From the NCBI GenBank assembly GCA_902802305.1, contig CADCLG010000004.1:62001-126000 (forward strand): a stretch of DNA of 64,000 nt. Direction: 5' to 3'. A program made the position numbers and the translations under genes. The notes below the pieces were generated by a model that was given only the letters and a program-made list of their open reading frames with translations, was not told where the DNA came from and made no database searches. This DNA comes from an uncultured Spirochaetaceae bacterium. GTDB lineage: Bacteria > Spirochaetota > Spirochaetia > Treponematales > Treponemataceae. Of the stretch, positions 8,961 through 17,506 are shown in pieces (position 1 is the stretch's first letter; every line of letters starts with the position of its first letter).

Positions 8961-9551
8961 ATGAAAATGGCTATGTTCGTATTGAAAAGTAAAATTCTGT
9001 TAATAATATTAAGTATTCTTCTGCTCTGTAGTTGTAAATCAATTCAGTATAAAAAACTTATGGCTGGAATTGAATCTAATCCACAATTTCATTGGTTTGA
9101 TAATATGGAAGCGGCAGAAAAAACAATAAAACTAATGGAAGAAGCTATAGAACTAAAGCCACATAAATGGGATGCATATTCTTTGGAAATAAATATATAT
9201 GCATGCTGGAGTCAGAAATCCATAGACTGGACTGATAATCAGGAAGCTGTAAAGGAAGTTTATGACAGATGGCTTGCAAATGGAAATTCATTTAATGAAA
9301 TCCAAGAATTTGCTTATGCAAATATAAAAAAACTGTCTGTTACAGCAAACCCAAAACATCAAAACGAATATGTTATTTATATAATTTCCGGGATAATGCT
9401 GGATATTATAAATATTTATAATTTTGACGAATACAAACTAGAAAAATTTGATGAGACTGGTCAAAATGAATATTTACTTCAGGTATTACAAGAATTACGG
9501 CAAACAAAATCTCATAAAAAACATATCGCAAAGTCACTTTGTAATTGCTGA
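8961..9551 (+). CDS. Small lipoprotein of unknown function
   Basis: This is a 196-residue protein (ATGs at 8961, 8967 and 8973 are all possible; none has a clear SD). A hydrophobic signal ends in the lipobox LLCSC. The region KTIKLMEEAIELKPHKWDAY looks like one tetratricopeptide-type helical hairpin (the AIELKP pattern). The rest is helical and unrecognised. It is followed by a strong hairpin at 9620-9665, which would separate it from the convergent caspase gene. Confidence 0.65.
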   Translation: MKMAMFVLKSKILLIILSILLLCSCKSIQYKKLMAGIESNPQFHWFDNMEAAEKTIKLMEEAIELKPHKWDAYSLEINIYACWSQKSIDWTDNQEAVKEVYDRWLANGNSFNEIQEFAYANIKKLSVTANPKHQNEYVIYIISGIMLDIINIYNFDEYKLEKFDETGQNEYLLQVLQELRQTKSHKKHIAKSLCNC

Positions 9552-9619
9552 TATGGATAGTTTTTGAATAGCAACACACAGATGCGCACCGAGCGTGGAG
9601 TCCCTTTAGTCGACCGCAG

Positions 9620-9665
9620 AACAGAAAAGGGCTGTCCAATTTTTATTGGGCAGCCCTTTTCTGTT
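9620..9665. terminator. Bidirectional hairpin between convergent genes
   Basis: The two 20-nt arms (9620-9639 and 9646-9665) pair completely apart from one G-U, around a 6-nt loop. The 5' arm starts AACAGAAAAGGGCTG and the 3' arm ends CAGCCCTTTTCTGTT. It serves both directions between the lipoprotein gene and the caspase gene. Flanking DNA is more G+C-rich than its surroundings. Confidence 0.7.
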
Positions 9666-9745
9666 TGAGGACGATGAGCGTTAGCGAAGGACAGAAGGCG
9701 AGTTGTGGTTAAGACTCTGCCCTGATTTTCCTCTTCTGGCTCTTT

Positions 9746-11932
9746 TTACTTCCACTTTACACCCACAAAGAATGAATAATACAATTCTGTGTCGTCAACT
9801 GGTGGCCACCAGGAAACTTTTTTGTTGTGAGTGCTGGCGGCAAAGGCGGCGTCGTTAACTCCTATGATATGAAGGTCTGTACTAGCTCCTGCGGAAACTT
9901 CAAAGTGTTTACCCCATAACCAGTTGGCGGTTACTCTGAGGGAAGGAATAAAGTTCTGTTCGTAAGTGTCTGAAACATCAATATCTACTGAATTATCTGA
10001 AACTGTGATTTCAATTGCGTCTCGGATGTTTATTACAGATTTTGTCAAAAGTTCTATGTCGATACTTGCATGTTTTGCTCTGAACTCTGTACCAATTCCT
10101 ACATAAGATAGTCCAATGTCAGATGTCCATTCAGAGAAGAGTTTATCAGAATGTGAGATTCCGACTGTGATAAAGAAGTTTTTAGTTCCGCTCTGATAGA
10201 ACAAATCGGTCATATTGTCTGTAAAGTTCCAGGTAATTCCAAAGTGGTGCATACCGTTTCCGATAAAGTTGAAAAGACCAATTGCAAGGCCGTTATTTTC
10301 TTTAGCAACGTTTACTACACCAAGTTGGAGACCGTCAACTTTCTTTGCAACGTTGAATAGGCCAGCTGCCTGGACACCTTTAATTTCTGAGGCTACGTTG
10401 AATACGCCACCTGCCTGTACTCCTTTGAAGTTTCCGCTGCTGATGTTGAAAACGCCGGCTGCCTGTACACCAAAACCAGATTTTGCGATATTGAATACGC
10501 CAGCAGCCTGTCCACCTTCTACATTTTTTGCGATGTCAAAAACACCTGCTGTCTGGAAACCGAGTACGTCATTGTTGACAATATTAAATACACCTGCTGC
10601 CTGTGCACCAATAAGTTTTCCGCTGTTGATGTTCATTACGCCGGAAGCCTGTACACCGAACATACATCTTTCTGAACTTCCAATCATACCCAGTGAAAGA
10701 AGACTGCAATCTCTTGTAAATCTAAATAATGGTAAGCCAGGAACTACAAAAAGGTGGAATGGATCACCGATTTTGAAATCTTCTTGAGGCTGAGAATCTT
10801 CTGTATTTTCTGCAAGGTAACTTTCGTCAAAATCTTCTCCATTTTCTCCCATTGCTGAAACAGAACCGCCTTTCAAGGTTGTGTCTTTCTGCTGTACTGA
10901 GAAGAGGTTGTTCTGGTCAAGTACGTAAACGCTGTTTTTTGTAAGAGAGAAGGTTCCCTGTCTTGTTGAATATTCGTCGATACAAACTGCTGAATACATT
11001 CCAACTGGCAGTGCCATAAGAATTGGCTGACCGGCAGTTTTGTTGATTTCTGAAATCAGTTTACCGTCTGAATCACGGATAATAAAGGTTCCTTTTGCTT
11101 CTTTTGAAATTGAAAGCATGGCATCAGCATTTGAAATATCCGAAAGAATTAAGTCTCCGGAACCAACCAATGTGATGTTAAAGTTTGGATGCTGTGGTCC
11201 TGCCTTGCTTGATTCGGTTTTTGAAAGTGTATCATTGAAAGCATAAGAATAAAGTTCGTTCAGGGTAACTTTGCTGTCGCCGGAAGTATCTGCTGCACCG
11301 CGGAGACCTGTAATCATTGCGTTTGTAAAGTAAGAAGATTCAATATCATCTGATTCCTGAGAATATTCACGGGCTGAACTTGATGAAAGATATGCATGAC
11401 CTTTTACTACAGATGAATCGTCCATAAGGAAAGGCTTTTTCTTCTGTCCTCCCTTTGTGCGGATAAAATTACCTGAATAACATGAATCCAGAATTACAAT
11501 GTGAATATCACTTGGAACATCAGAGATTGCATGTTTGAGAGTTGAATAATCATAGGCTGTTTCACCAAGGAGAATGCTTTCTTCGTCTGAATGTCCTGAA
11601 TAATAGAAGATAAATTCAGAACGTTTTGCGTTCATTTTATTGCTGTCAATTTTTGAAGAGATTTTTGCGAGGGTATCGTCAATTCTTTCTTTTGTTGGGT
11701 CAATCAGAATGTAGCTGTTTGAATCCTGAACACCGCCGATTTCTGACATGATTTTCTGGAAATTCTGAGCATCTGTACTTGCATATAAAAGCTTGTCTCT
11801 CTCTTTTCCACCGTCATTACATCCAATATAAATAGCGTATCTGTCAACTCCTGTTGAGCTGCCTGCTTCCTCCGCTGCAAACAACTGGAAGGTTGTAAAT
11901 AAAGTTATTAAAGCTAAAAGTATTTTCTTCAT
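9746..11932 (-). CDS. Secreted caspase-like cysteine protease with GVQAAGVFN repeats
   Basis: The protein has 728 residues and a signal peptide (FQLFAA). Residues 29-265 are a caspase-fold peptidase (C14 type): YAIYIGCND, the catalytic His114 in YYSGHSD and Cys151 in LDSCYSG, the classic dyad. A loop DTSGDSKVTLNEL (215-227) looks like an EF-hand/dockerin calcium site. After a beta-rich linker, residues 423-560 carry eight or so copies of a repeat of about 17-20 residues with consensus GVQAAGVFNIA, and the last 170 residues look like beta strands of an outer-membrane barrel. It is last in an operon with an ECF sigma factor and a membrane-anchored DUF4384-like protein. It would act outside the inner membrane; targets are unknown. 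Confidence 0.88.
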   Translation of the reverse strand: MKKILLALITLFTTFQLFAAEEAGSSTGVDRYAIYIGCNDGGKERDKLLYASTDAQNFQKIMSEIGGVQDSNSYILIDPTKERIDDTLAKISSKIDSNKMNAKRSEFIFYYSGHSDEESILLGETAYDYSTLKHAISDVPSDIHIVILDSCYSGNFIRTKGGQKKKPFLMDDSSVVKGHAYLSSSSAREYSQESDDIESSYFTNAMITGLRGAADTSGDSKVTLNELYSYAFNDTLSKTESSKAGPQHPNFNITLVGSGDLILSDISNADAMLSISKEAKGTFIIRDSDGKLISEINKTAGQPILMALPVGMYSAVCIDEYSTRQGTFSLTKNSVYVLDQNNLFSVQQKDTTLKGGSVSAMGENGEDFDESYLAENTEDSQPQEDFKIGDPFHLFVVPGLPLFRFTRDCSLLSLGMIGSSERCMFGVQASGVMNINSGKLIGAQAAGVFNIVNNDVLGFQTAGVFDIAKNVEGGQAAGVFNIAKSGFGVQAAGVFNISSGNFKGVQAGGVFNVASEIKGVQAAGLFNVAKKVDGLQLGVVNVAKENNGLAIGLFNFIGNGMHHFGITWNFTDNMTDLFYQSGTKNFFITVGISHSDKLFSEWTSDIGLSYVGIGTEFRAKHASIDIELLTKSVINIRDAIEITVSDNSVDIDVSDTYEQNFIPSLRVTANWLWGKHFEVSAGASTDLHIIGVNDAAFAASTHNKKVSWWPPVDDTELYYSFFVGVKWK

Positions 11933-11975
11933 AATAGTATCTCATCCTTTATCTGAATATAATTGCAAACTTTTT

Positions 11976-12788
11976 TTATTTTCCAAGAACAAAGGTTATG
12001 CCTTCTGTCTTTTTTGGTAGATATGATAGTTTTTTTAGATAATTGATATCAGTTTTGTTTTTGATTTTATCTTCCAAATCATCCAGAGTGAACTGCTGCT
12101 TTGAAGTTACCATTATAAAACATTCAAAATCTGGGGCATTATCAAGTTCGTAAGAAAAATCCAAAGGGATTTCGCTAAAGTCATGTTCAAGGGCTTCTGC
12201 CTGCCAGCTGTTTTCAGGGAAATGTCGGGTGATGTTTCCGTTTCCATCCACACTGAAAATTACACCGTATTCTTTGTTTCCGGCATTATATGTAATCTGA
12301 ATAACATCACCTGATTTTGCAAAAGCTCCGTTACTCAGGGTTGTGATTTTATCGCCATCCTGTCTGTAAAGATTAATACTAGGATTATGGTTTCCTGTTG
12401 ATTTTACGTTTGCATTACCTTTGATACGGATGGTTTCTGAGTTAGTTTTTGTAGTGCTTTCAACAATAGTTTCTGCTGCAATTGGGTTAGAGTTTGATTT
12501 TGCCCTCATGCTTGCCGGTATGATGATTGCGCACAAAAATGCGGCTGCTGCTGCAAACTGAGCGTAACGAATAAAGTTTGCATTTAAAATAACCGGTTTT
12601 TTATTAAGCTTTGATTCAATTTTAGCCCGCATCTGTTCAGGTTTATATTTGTTCAGAATTTCCTGATCAGATTGTCTAAGCTTAGCCAGCGAATCTTCAA
12701 TTTCCTGCTTGCCATAAATTGCGTAATAATCGGCAGCATTTAATTCTGAACTGTTAATCTGCTCAAGAATTCTAGTTGGAATTGCCAT
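11976..12788 (-). CDS. Single-span membrane protein, putative anti-sigma factor with DUF4384-like domain
   Basis: This is a 270-residue protein. ATG 12788 is chosen over 12803 because AGGAGGA lies right before it. Residues 1-67 are soluble and charged, one transmembrane helix follows (about FAAAAAFLCAIIIPASM), and the rest is outside. The outer part (AKSGDVIQITYNAGNKEYGV, then DGNGNITRHFPEN) resembles DUF4384, a domain often attached to caspase-like or kinase signalling proteins. The gene overlaps the ECF sigma gene by 17 nt and precedes the caspase gene by 43 nt. Position and topology suggest it binds the sigma factor from the cytoplasmic side and senses an envelope signal; this is inferred, and no zinc-finger anti-sigma motif is seen. 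Confidence 0.72.
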   Translation of the reverse strand: MAIPTRILEQINSSELNAADYYAIYGKQEIEDSLAKLRQSDQEILNKYKPEQMRAKIESKLNKKPVILNANFIRYAQFAAAAAFLCAIIIPASMRAKSNSNPIAAETIVESTTKTNSETIRIKGNANVKSTGNHNPSINLYRQDGDKITTLSNGAFAKSGDVIQITYNAGNKEYGVIFSVDGNGNITRHFPENSWQAEALEHDFSEIPLDFSYELDNAPDFECFIMVTSKQQFTLDDLEDKIKNKTDINYLKKLSYLPKKTEGITFVLGK

Positions 12789-13272
12789 ATCTTCCTCCTG
12801 CATATTCCTTTAATTTTTCAAGACGTTTTCTTACTCCCGAAGTGGACATTTTCATCATTCCGGCGGTTTCTTCCAGTGTGTAGCCATCAAGATAGTGCAA
12901 AATTGCAATCTGTCTGTCTTTTGAATCACGCTCAGAAAAAATAGTGTCCAAAATGATTGAACTTTCAATTTTTTCTTCTCCAGCTGAACTTCTGCTGTCT
13001 TCTACGATTTCTGCAATAAGTTCAAAATCAGGACCCGAGCGGATTTTATCTGCACTAATTTTATTAAGACAAACATTGGTTGCGGTCGTATATAAAAAAC
13101 TTGCACAGATTCTTGAAATCTTTTCTTTTCTTTCAATCAGCCGGACAAAAACATCCTGCATTGCATCGAGAGCTTTATCTTCATTTCTCAGAAGCGCACG
13201 GCAACGTCTTAGTACCATCGGTCCATACTGACGGTACATGGTATCAAAATCATTTATCGACAAAGTTTTCAT
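12772..13272 (-). CDS. ECF-type RNA polymerase sigma factor
   Basis: This is a 166-residue sigma-70 family factor of the extracytoplasmic-function type. Region 2 runs from YRQYGPMVLRRCRALL through ALDAMQDVFVRLI; region 4 is RQIAILHYLDGYTLEETAGM followed by the recognition helix STSGVRKRLEKL. The longer open frame (to 13500) would run through the mnmG start, so ATG 13272 is used; AGGA lies 12 nt upstream, somewhat far. It is divergent from mnmG. Its downstream partners (overlapping membrane protein, then caspase) suggest it controls this operon. Confidence 0.85.
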   Translation of the reverse strand: MKTLSINDFDTMYRQYGPMVLRRCRALLRNEDKALDAMQDVFVRLIERKEKISRICASFLYTTATNVCLNKISADKIRSGPDFELIAEIVEDSRSSAGEEKIESSIILDTIFSERDSKDRQIAILHYLDGYTLEETAGMMKMSTSGVRKRLEKLKEYAGGRYGNSN

Positions 13273-13383
13273 TGTACAATTTGTTCCTGTCATTAATTTA
13301 ACAGATATTATAAGAAAATATGTCACTTTTTTGAAGAAAATAAATGATAATTGTACCCTTTTCCTCATTATTTCCTCACCAAT

Positions 13384-13412
13384 TTGCAACAAAACGTGCA
13401 GAATAGTATAAT
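13384..13412 (+). promoter_or_regulatory. Promoter of mnmG
   Basis: TTGCAA (13384-13389), a 17-bp spacer and TATAAT (13407-13412). The predicted transcription start falls at about 13418-13421, immediately before ATG 13422, so the upstream ATG at 13413 should not be in the message. Confidence 0.7.
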
Positions 13413-13421
13413 ATGCGGAAT

Positions 13422-15509
13422 ATGGCTTTTTATGATTATTATGATGTTGCGGTTGTTGGGGCAGGACACGCCGGAATTGAGGCGGGACTTGCCTGTGCAA
13501 GGATGGGGCTTAAAACACTTTTGATTACGCAGACCCCGGATGCAATTGCCCGAATGAGCTGCAATCCTTCGATTGGTGGTATTGCAAAAGGAAATATTGT
13601 ACGCGAAATAGATGCTCTTGGCGGTGAAATGGCAAAAATCATTGATAAAACGATGATTCAGTTCCGTTTACTTAATAAAAGCCGTGGACCTGCTGTTCAG
13701 GCACCGCGTTCTCAAGCTGATAAGATTGCTTATTCTCAGACTGCACGCCTTACTGTAGAAACTACACCTAATTTATATACTTTGATGGACACGGTTGTTG
13801 ATATTCTTACCACTGCAAGTTCGACGCCGCTCCCACCAAATGCAGACAGTCAGGCTGAAAAGGGCACAATTCCTGGTGAACGCCGCGGAAATGCCGACAG
13901 CAATATAACAGAAGAAAATTATGCAAGCCAGGCAGCTCGAAGCGGAATGCGTCAGAAGGTTACTGGACTTGTAACTGAACGCGGAAGAATAATCCCGGTT
14001 CGCTCGGTTGTTTTGACAACGGGAACCTTTCTTGGTGGACGCATTTTTATTGGTGAATACGATGCTCCTTGTGGCCGAGTTGGTGAACCTGCTGCTTATG
14101 GACTTACAGCAAGCCTTCACCGTCTTGGATTTACTACAGGCCGTCTTAAAACTGGAACTCCGCCTAGAATTTTAAAACGCACGATTGATTTTTCTAAACT
14201 GGAAGAACAGCCTAGTGATACAGAGGTTATTCCATTCTCATTTGATGATAAGGAAGTGAACCGCCCTCTGGTTCCTTGCCATGTAGTTTATACAAATGAA
14301 GAAACTCACAAAATTATCCGCGATAATATTGGTCGTTCACCTTTGTACAGCGGAAAAATCTCTGGAATAGGGCCGCGCTATTGTCCTTCTATTGAAGACA
14401 AGGTTATGCGCTTTAAGGAAAGAGACCGCCATCAGATTTTTGTTGAGCCGGAAGGTCTTTCTACTGATGAAATGTATTTGAACGGACTTTCTTCTTCTTT
14501 GCCGGAATGTGTTCAGGATGCCTTTATGCACACAATGGTTGGTTTTGAAAATGCAGTTCAGTCTCGTCCGGGCTATGCTGTTGAATATGATTATGTTGAA
14601 CCTACCCAGCTGTATCCAACTCTCGAAACAAAGCGAGTTGCGGGACTTTTTGATGCTGGTCAAATCAACGGTACCAGTGGTTATGAAGAAGCTGCAGGAC
14701 AGGGACTTGTTGCTGGAATCAATGCCGGACTTTATGCCCGTGCTCATATTTCTTTGTGTGGTCCGCTGAGTGAATTACCTCATACAATGAACGGTACGCC
14801 TACATCAATGGAAAAGGGTGCATTCAATCTTCATGCAAATATGAGTAAGGAAGAATTACATCACTTTGCAGAAATGAGTGAGCGTGAAACAAAGGAATTG
14901 AATGAGTTTATCTGCGGTATTCAGAAAGCTGCCGGTTATGAAGCTTTTGAAAAGATTCCTGAATATGAACCAGTGATTATTGGCCGTGATGAAGGTTACA
15001 TTGGTGTTTTGATTGATGATTTGGTAACGCTTGGTACAAAGGAACCTTATCGAATGTTTACTGCCCGTGCTGAATATCGTCTTAAGCTCCGTCATGATAC
15101 TGCTGACCGTCGTCTTGCAAAATATGCTTACCGTGCAGGGCTTAAAACAAAGGCTCAGTATGAAGCTGTTGAAGCAAAATATGCTCGTCTTGCCGAAATT
15201 GAAGCTCTTTTATTAAAGAAACCTGATGCCGAAAATCCTGGTTATGATGAGGCAGACTGGGAAGAAGCTAAGATTGATGCAAAATACAAATACTATATTG
15301 AAAAGCAGGATAAGCGTGTTGCAAAACTGCATAAAATGGAGAACACTCATATCCCGCCTGATTTTGATTATGGTTCAATTCCATCTCTTTCTGCAGAAAG
15401 CCGCATGAAACTTGAAAAGGTTCGTCCGGTAACTCTTGGTCAGGCAAACCGAATAAGCGGCATTAGAAACAGCGACATTATGCTGCTGATGGTTTATTTG
15501 AAACGATAA
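13422..15509 (+). CDS. mnmG: tRNA uridine-5-carboxymethylaminomethyl modification enzyme MnmG (GidA)
   Basis: This FAD protein of 695 residues works with MnmE to modify U34 of tRNAs. FAD-binding VVGAGHAGIEA lies at the N-terminus; SCNPSIGGIAKG, GRLKTGTPPR, TSGYEEAAGQGLVAGINAG, GRDEGYIGVLIDDLV and PYRMFTARAEYRL are family signatures. It is longer than the usual 610-640 residues. A polar low-complexity stretch of about 45 residues (TTASSTPLPPNADSQ to SQAARSGMRQ) interrupts the segment before the VVLTTGTFL motif, and about 80 extra residues separate VAGINAG from the GRDEGYIG motif. ATG 13422 is preferred because of the promoter position. Confidence 0.95.
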   Translation: MAFYDYYDVAVVGAGHAGIEAGLACARMGLKTLLITQTPDAIARMSCNPSIGGIAKGNIVREIDALGGEMAKIIDKTMIQFRLLNKSRGPAVQAPRSQADKIAYSQTARLTVETTPNLYTLMDTVVDILTTASSTPLPPNADSQAEKGTIPGERRGNADSNITEENYASQAARSGMRQKVTGLVTERGRIIPVRSVVLTTGTFLGGRIFIGEYDAPCGRVGEPAAYGLTASLHRLGFTTGRLKTGTPPRILKRTIDFSKLEEQPSDTEVIPFSFDDKEVNRPLVPCHVVYTNEETHKIIRDNIGRSPLYSGKISGIGPRYCPSIEDKVMRFKERDRHQIFVEPEGLSTDEMYLNGLSSSLPECVQDAFMHTMVGFENAVQSRPGYAVEYDYVEPTQLYPTLETKRVAGLFDAGQINGTSGYEEAAGQGLVAGINAGLYARAHISLCGPLSELPHTMNGTPTSMEKGAFNLHANMSKEELHHFAEMSERETKELNEFICGIQKAAGYEAFEKIPEYEPVIIGRDEGYIGVLIDDLVTLGTKEPYRMFTARAEYRLKLRHDTADRRLAKYAYRAGLKTKAQYEAVEAKYARLAEIEALLLKKPDAENPGYDEADWEEAKIDAKYKYYIEKQDKRVAKLHKMENTHIPPDFDYGSIPSLSAESRMKLEKVRPVTLGQANRISGIRNSDIMLLMVYLKR

Positions 15510-15538
15510 AACGATTCAATTTTGTGGGGATGTATTAT

Positions 15539-16312
15539 TTACACCCGGCATGCACAGACTGTATGACTGCCTGCTCCTAAGATTTCGGGGCGGGAGCAGT
15601 TTGCTTTCTGGTATTCTATGAAGGCAGAAAACTCTTCTTCGGACATTTCGTTGAGTTCGCGGCGCATGTAGTCGGCGGGTCCGTCGGCAGAAATTATTTT
15701 TATACATTCAAGCTTTGCTTTTTGGTTCAGGCGGTTTATATCGTCAAGGCGTACGTAATCGTATAAGTCTTCCTGCGTGCTGATTGTGTGGAAATCTTTT
15801 GTGAGGCCGCCTTTTTCCTGAACTTGAGCAAAATGATGTTCTTTAAAGCAATAGGTTATTACAGAATAATCGTCCATGATATAAGCGCAAAGAATTATTC
15901 CGCCTGTTTTTGTAACGCGTTTTGCTTCTTCCAGCGCTTTGAGTTTTTCTTCGTCGCCGTGAAGGTGATAGAGAGGTCCGAATACAAGAGTAAGATCAAA
16001 GCTTTTATCCTGCAAAAATGGAATTGAACGGGCGTCTCCCTGCCAGGTTTTTACGTTTTCGTGTTTTGAGCGTAAGACTTCCAGATTGCGTTTTACCAGT
16101 TCTACGGCAGTTACATCGTGCCCTTCCTTAGCGAGCGCAATAGAATAACGCCCTGTCCCCGCGCCAAGGTCAAGGATTTTTAGCGGCTGGGCCGAAATGC
16201 TTTTTATGCATTCGTGGATAAATGCCATAGTAACTTCAAATTCTACTCTTCCATGGCGGGTTGTGAGGCGGTGGTCTTCATTAAATTTATTGTAATATTG
16301 TTCAAGCGTCAC
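15539..16312 (-). CDS. Class I SAM-dependent methyltransferase
   Basis: This is a 257-residue protein with the SAM motif I ILDLGAGTGRYSIALAKEG, acidic VTAVEL, GDARSIPF and the LVFGPLYHL segment, typical of the UbiE/Methyltransf_11 type. The substrate cannot be inferred. It starts with GTG at 16312 directly after the TAA of the adenosine deaminase gene (stop and start abut), so its translation is probably coupled to that gene. Convergent with mnmG, 29 bp apart. Confidence 0.85.
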   Translation of the reverse strand: MTLEQYYNKFNEDHRLTTRHGRVEFEVTMAFIHECIKSISAQPLKILDLGAGTGRYSIALAKEGHDVTAVELVKRNLEVLRSKHENVKTWQGDARSIPFLQDKSFDLTLVFGPLYHLHGDEEKLKALEEAKRVTKTGGIILCAYIMDDYSVITYCFKEHHFAQVQEKGGLTKDFHTISTQEDLYDYVRLDDINRLNQKAKLECIKIISADGPADYMRRELNEMSEEEFSAFIEYQKANCSRPEILGAGSHTVCACRV

Positions 16313-17332
16313 TTATTTAATTTTCCAGGCGGCATCAACGGCTTTAAGGGCAGCTTTCTTTTCTTCATCGCTCATAAAGGATGCGATGTAACTGTTCTTA
16401 ACAAGCTGTTTGATTTCGTCCATGGTAAATTTAAGGCTCTTAACACAAATCCAGAATTCGTCAAGAAGTGTTGTTTTAAAGAATACAGGATCGTCGGTGT
16501 TGATTATAACCATCATGCCCATATCAAAGTATTTTCGTACCGGATGATAGCGGGCGAGTTTAACGACTTTTTTAGTAAAGGTGTTTGATGTGATACAGAT
16601 TTCGATTGGAAGCTGAGTTTTAACGAGTTCTTCCATAAGTTTTTTGTCCTGAATTGCTGTAACACCGTGACCAATTCTCTGTGCATGAAGATAATTGATT
16701 GAATCCCAGATTGATTCAGGGCCAACGTCTTCGCCGGCATGAGCAACGGCTTTGTATCCTTCTTTAAGTGCAAGTTCAAATACAGGAGCGAACTCTTTTG
16801 CAGGACCTTTTGCTTCTGCGCCACCAAGACCAATACCGATGATGTCTTCGCAAGGATAAGATTTGAACATTTCGTAGTTTTTCATTGCATTTTCGCAGCC
16901 GAAAGTTCTTGAAACGTCCATAAGGAGTTTGATTGTTATTCCGTCTTTTTCCTTGATGCGCTTAATCTGTTTGTGGAAAATGTCGACCATCTTTTTGTAG
17001 CTGAAACCTTTTTTGATAAAGGCGGATGGAGCAAAAAAGGCTTCACAATAGTTGATTCCGTTTTTAACAAGGTATTTTTCCAGTTCTTTGAAGACCAGAT
17101 TGAAGTCTTTTTCGGAAGTATACATATCCTGAATTTTTAGGAAGGACTGAATGAATCCGTTTAAGTCGTTGTAAGCAAAGAGAGCGTCCTGTTCTTCCTT
17201 TGACATTTCTTTACCAAAACGGTTCTTGTAAAGTTTTTTTACTCCTGCCATGGTGATTACGGCTTCAATATGGATATGAAGTTCTGCTTTTGGAACAGCT
17301 TTCAAAAAAGTCTTAAATTCTGATTTTGTCAT
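16313..17332 (-). CDS. Adenosine deaminase
   Basis: This is a 339-residue metal-dependent amidohydrolase that deaminates adenosine to inosine (adenine deaminase is a close alternative). ATG 17332 is preferred over 17359 because of AGGAG at 7 nt. Zn ligands and catalytic motifs: KAELHIHIEA (HxH), VAHAGEDVG, QRIGHG, PIEICITSNT and NTDDPVFF. The glycine usually found in HLEGS is replaced (HIEAVI), so some substrate shift is possible. Purine salvage fits the lifestyle. It is in one operon with the methyltransferase. Confidence 0.85.
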   Translation of the reverse strand: MTKSEFKTFLKAVPKAELHIHIEAVITMAGVKKLYKNRFGKEMSKEEQDALFAYNDLNGFIQSFLKIQDMYTSEKDFNLVFKELEKYLVKNGINYCEAFFAPSAFIKKGFSYKKMVDIFHKQIKRIKEKDGITIKLLMDVSRTFGCENAMKNYEMFKSYPCEDIIGIGLGGAEAKGPAKEFAPVFELALKEGYKAVAHAGEDVGPESIWDSINYLHAQRIGHGVTAIQDKKLMEELVKTQLPIEICITSNTFTKKVVKLARYHPVRKYFDMGMMVIINTDDPVFFKTTLLDEFWICVKSLKFTMDEIKQLVKNSYIASFMSDEEKKAALKAVDAAWKIK

Positions 17333-17506
17333 ACAAATCTCCTGGAAACTTTTCAGCATCTGTATTTTGTTTTAAAACATCAATAATATATGGTAACATC
17401 GTTCTTTTGATATTTCAAGAAGAGAAAAGTCCTAAATTTATTATCGGCAGAATCAGATTGTAACTTTACAAAAAGTTTCTACAGTAAAGTTTCTTTAGCA
17501 AAGTTG

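Noticed and set aside
10215..10787. 190-codon plus-strand ORF, Pro/Thr-rich
   Set aside because: Mirror of the GVQAAGVFN repeat part of the caspase gene; no RBS or start context.
13273..13500. Long N-terminal extension of the ECF sigma frame
   Set aside because: It would cover the mnmG start and promoter; homology starts only after 13272.
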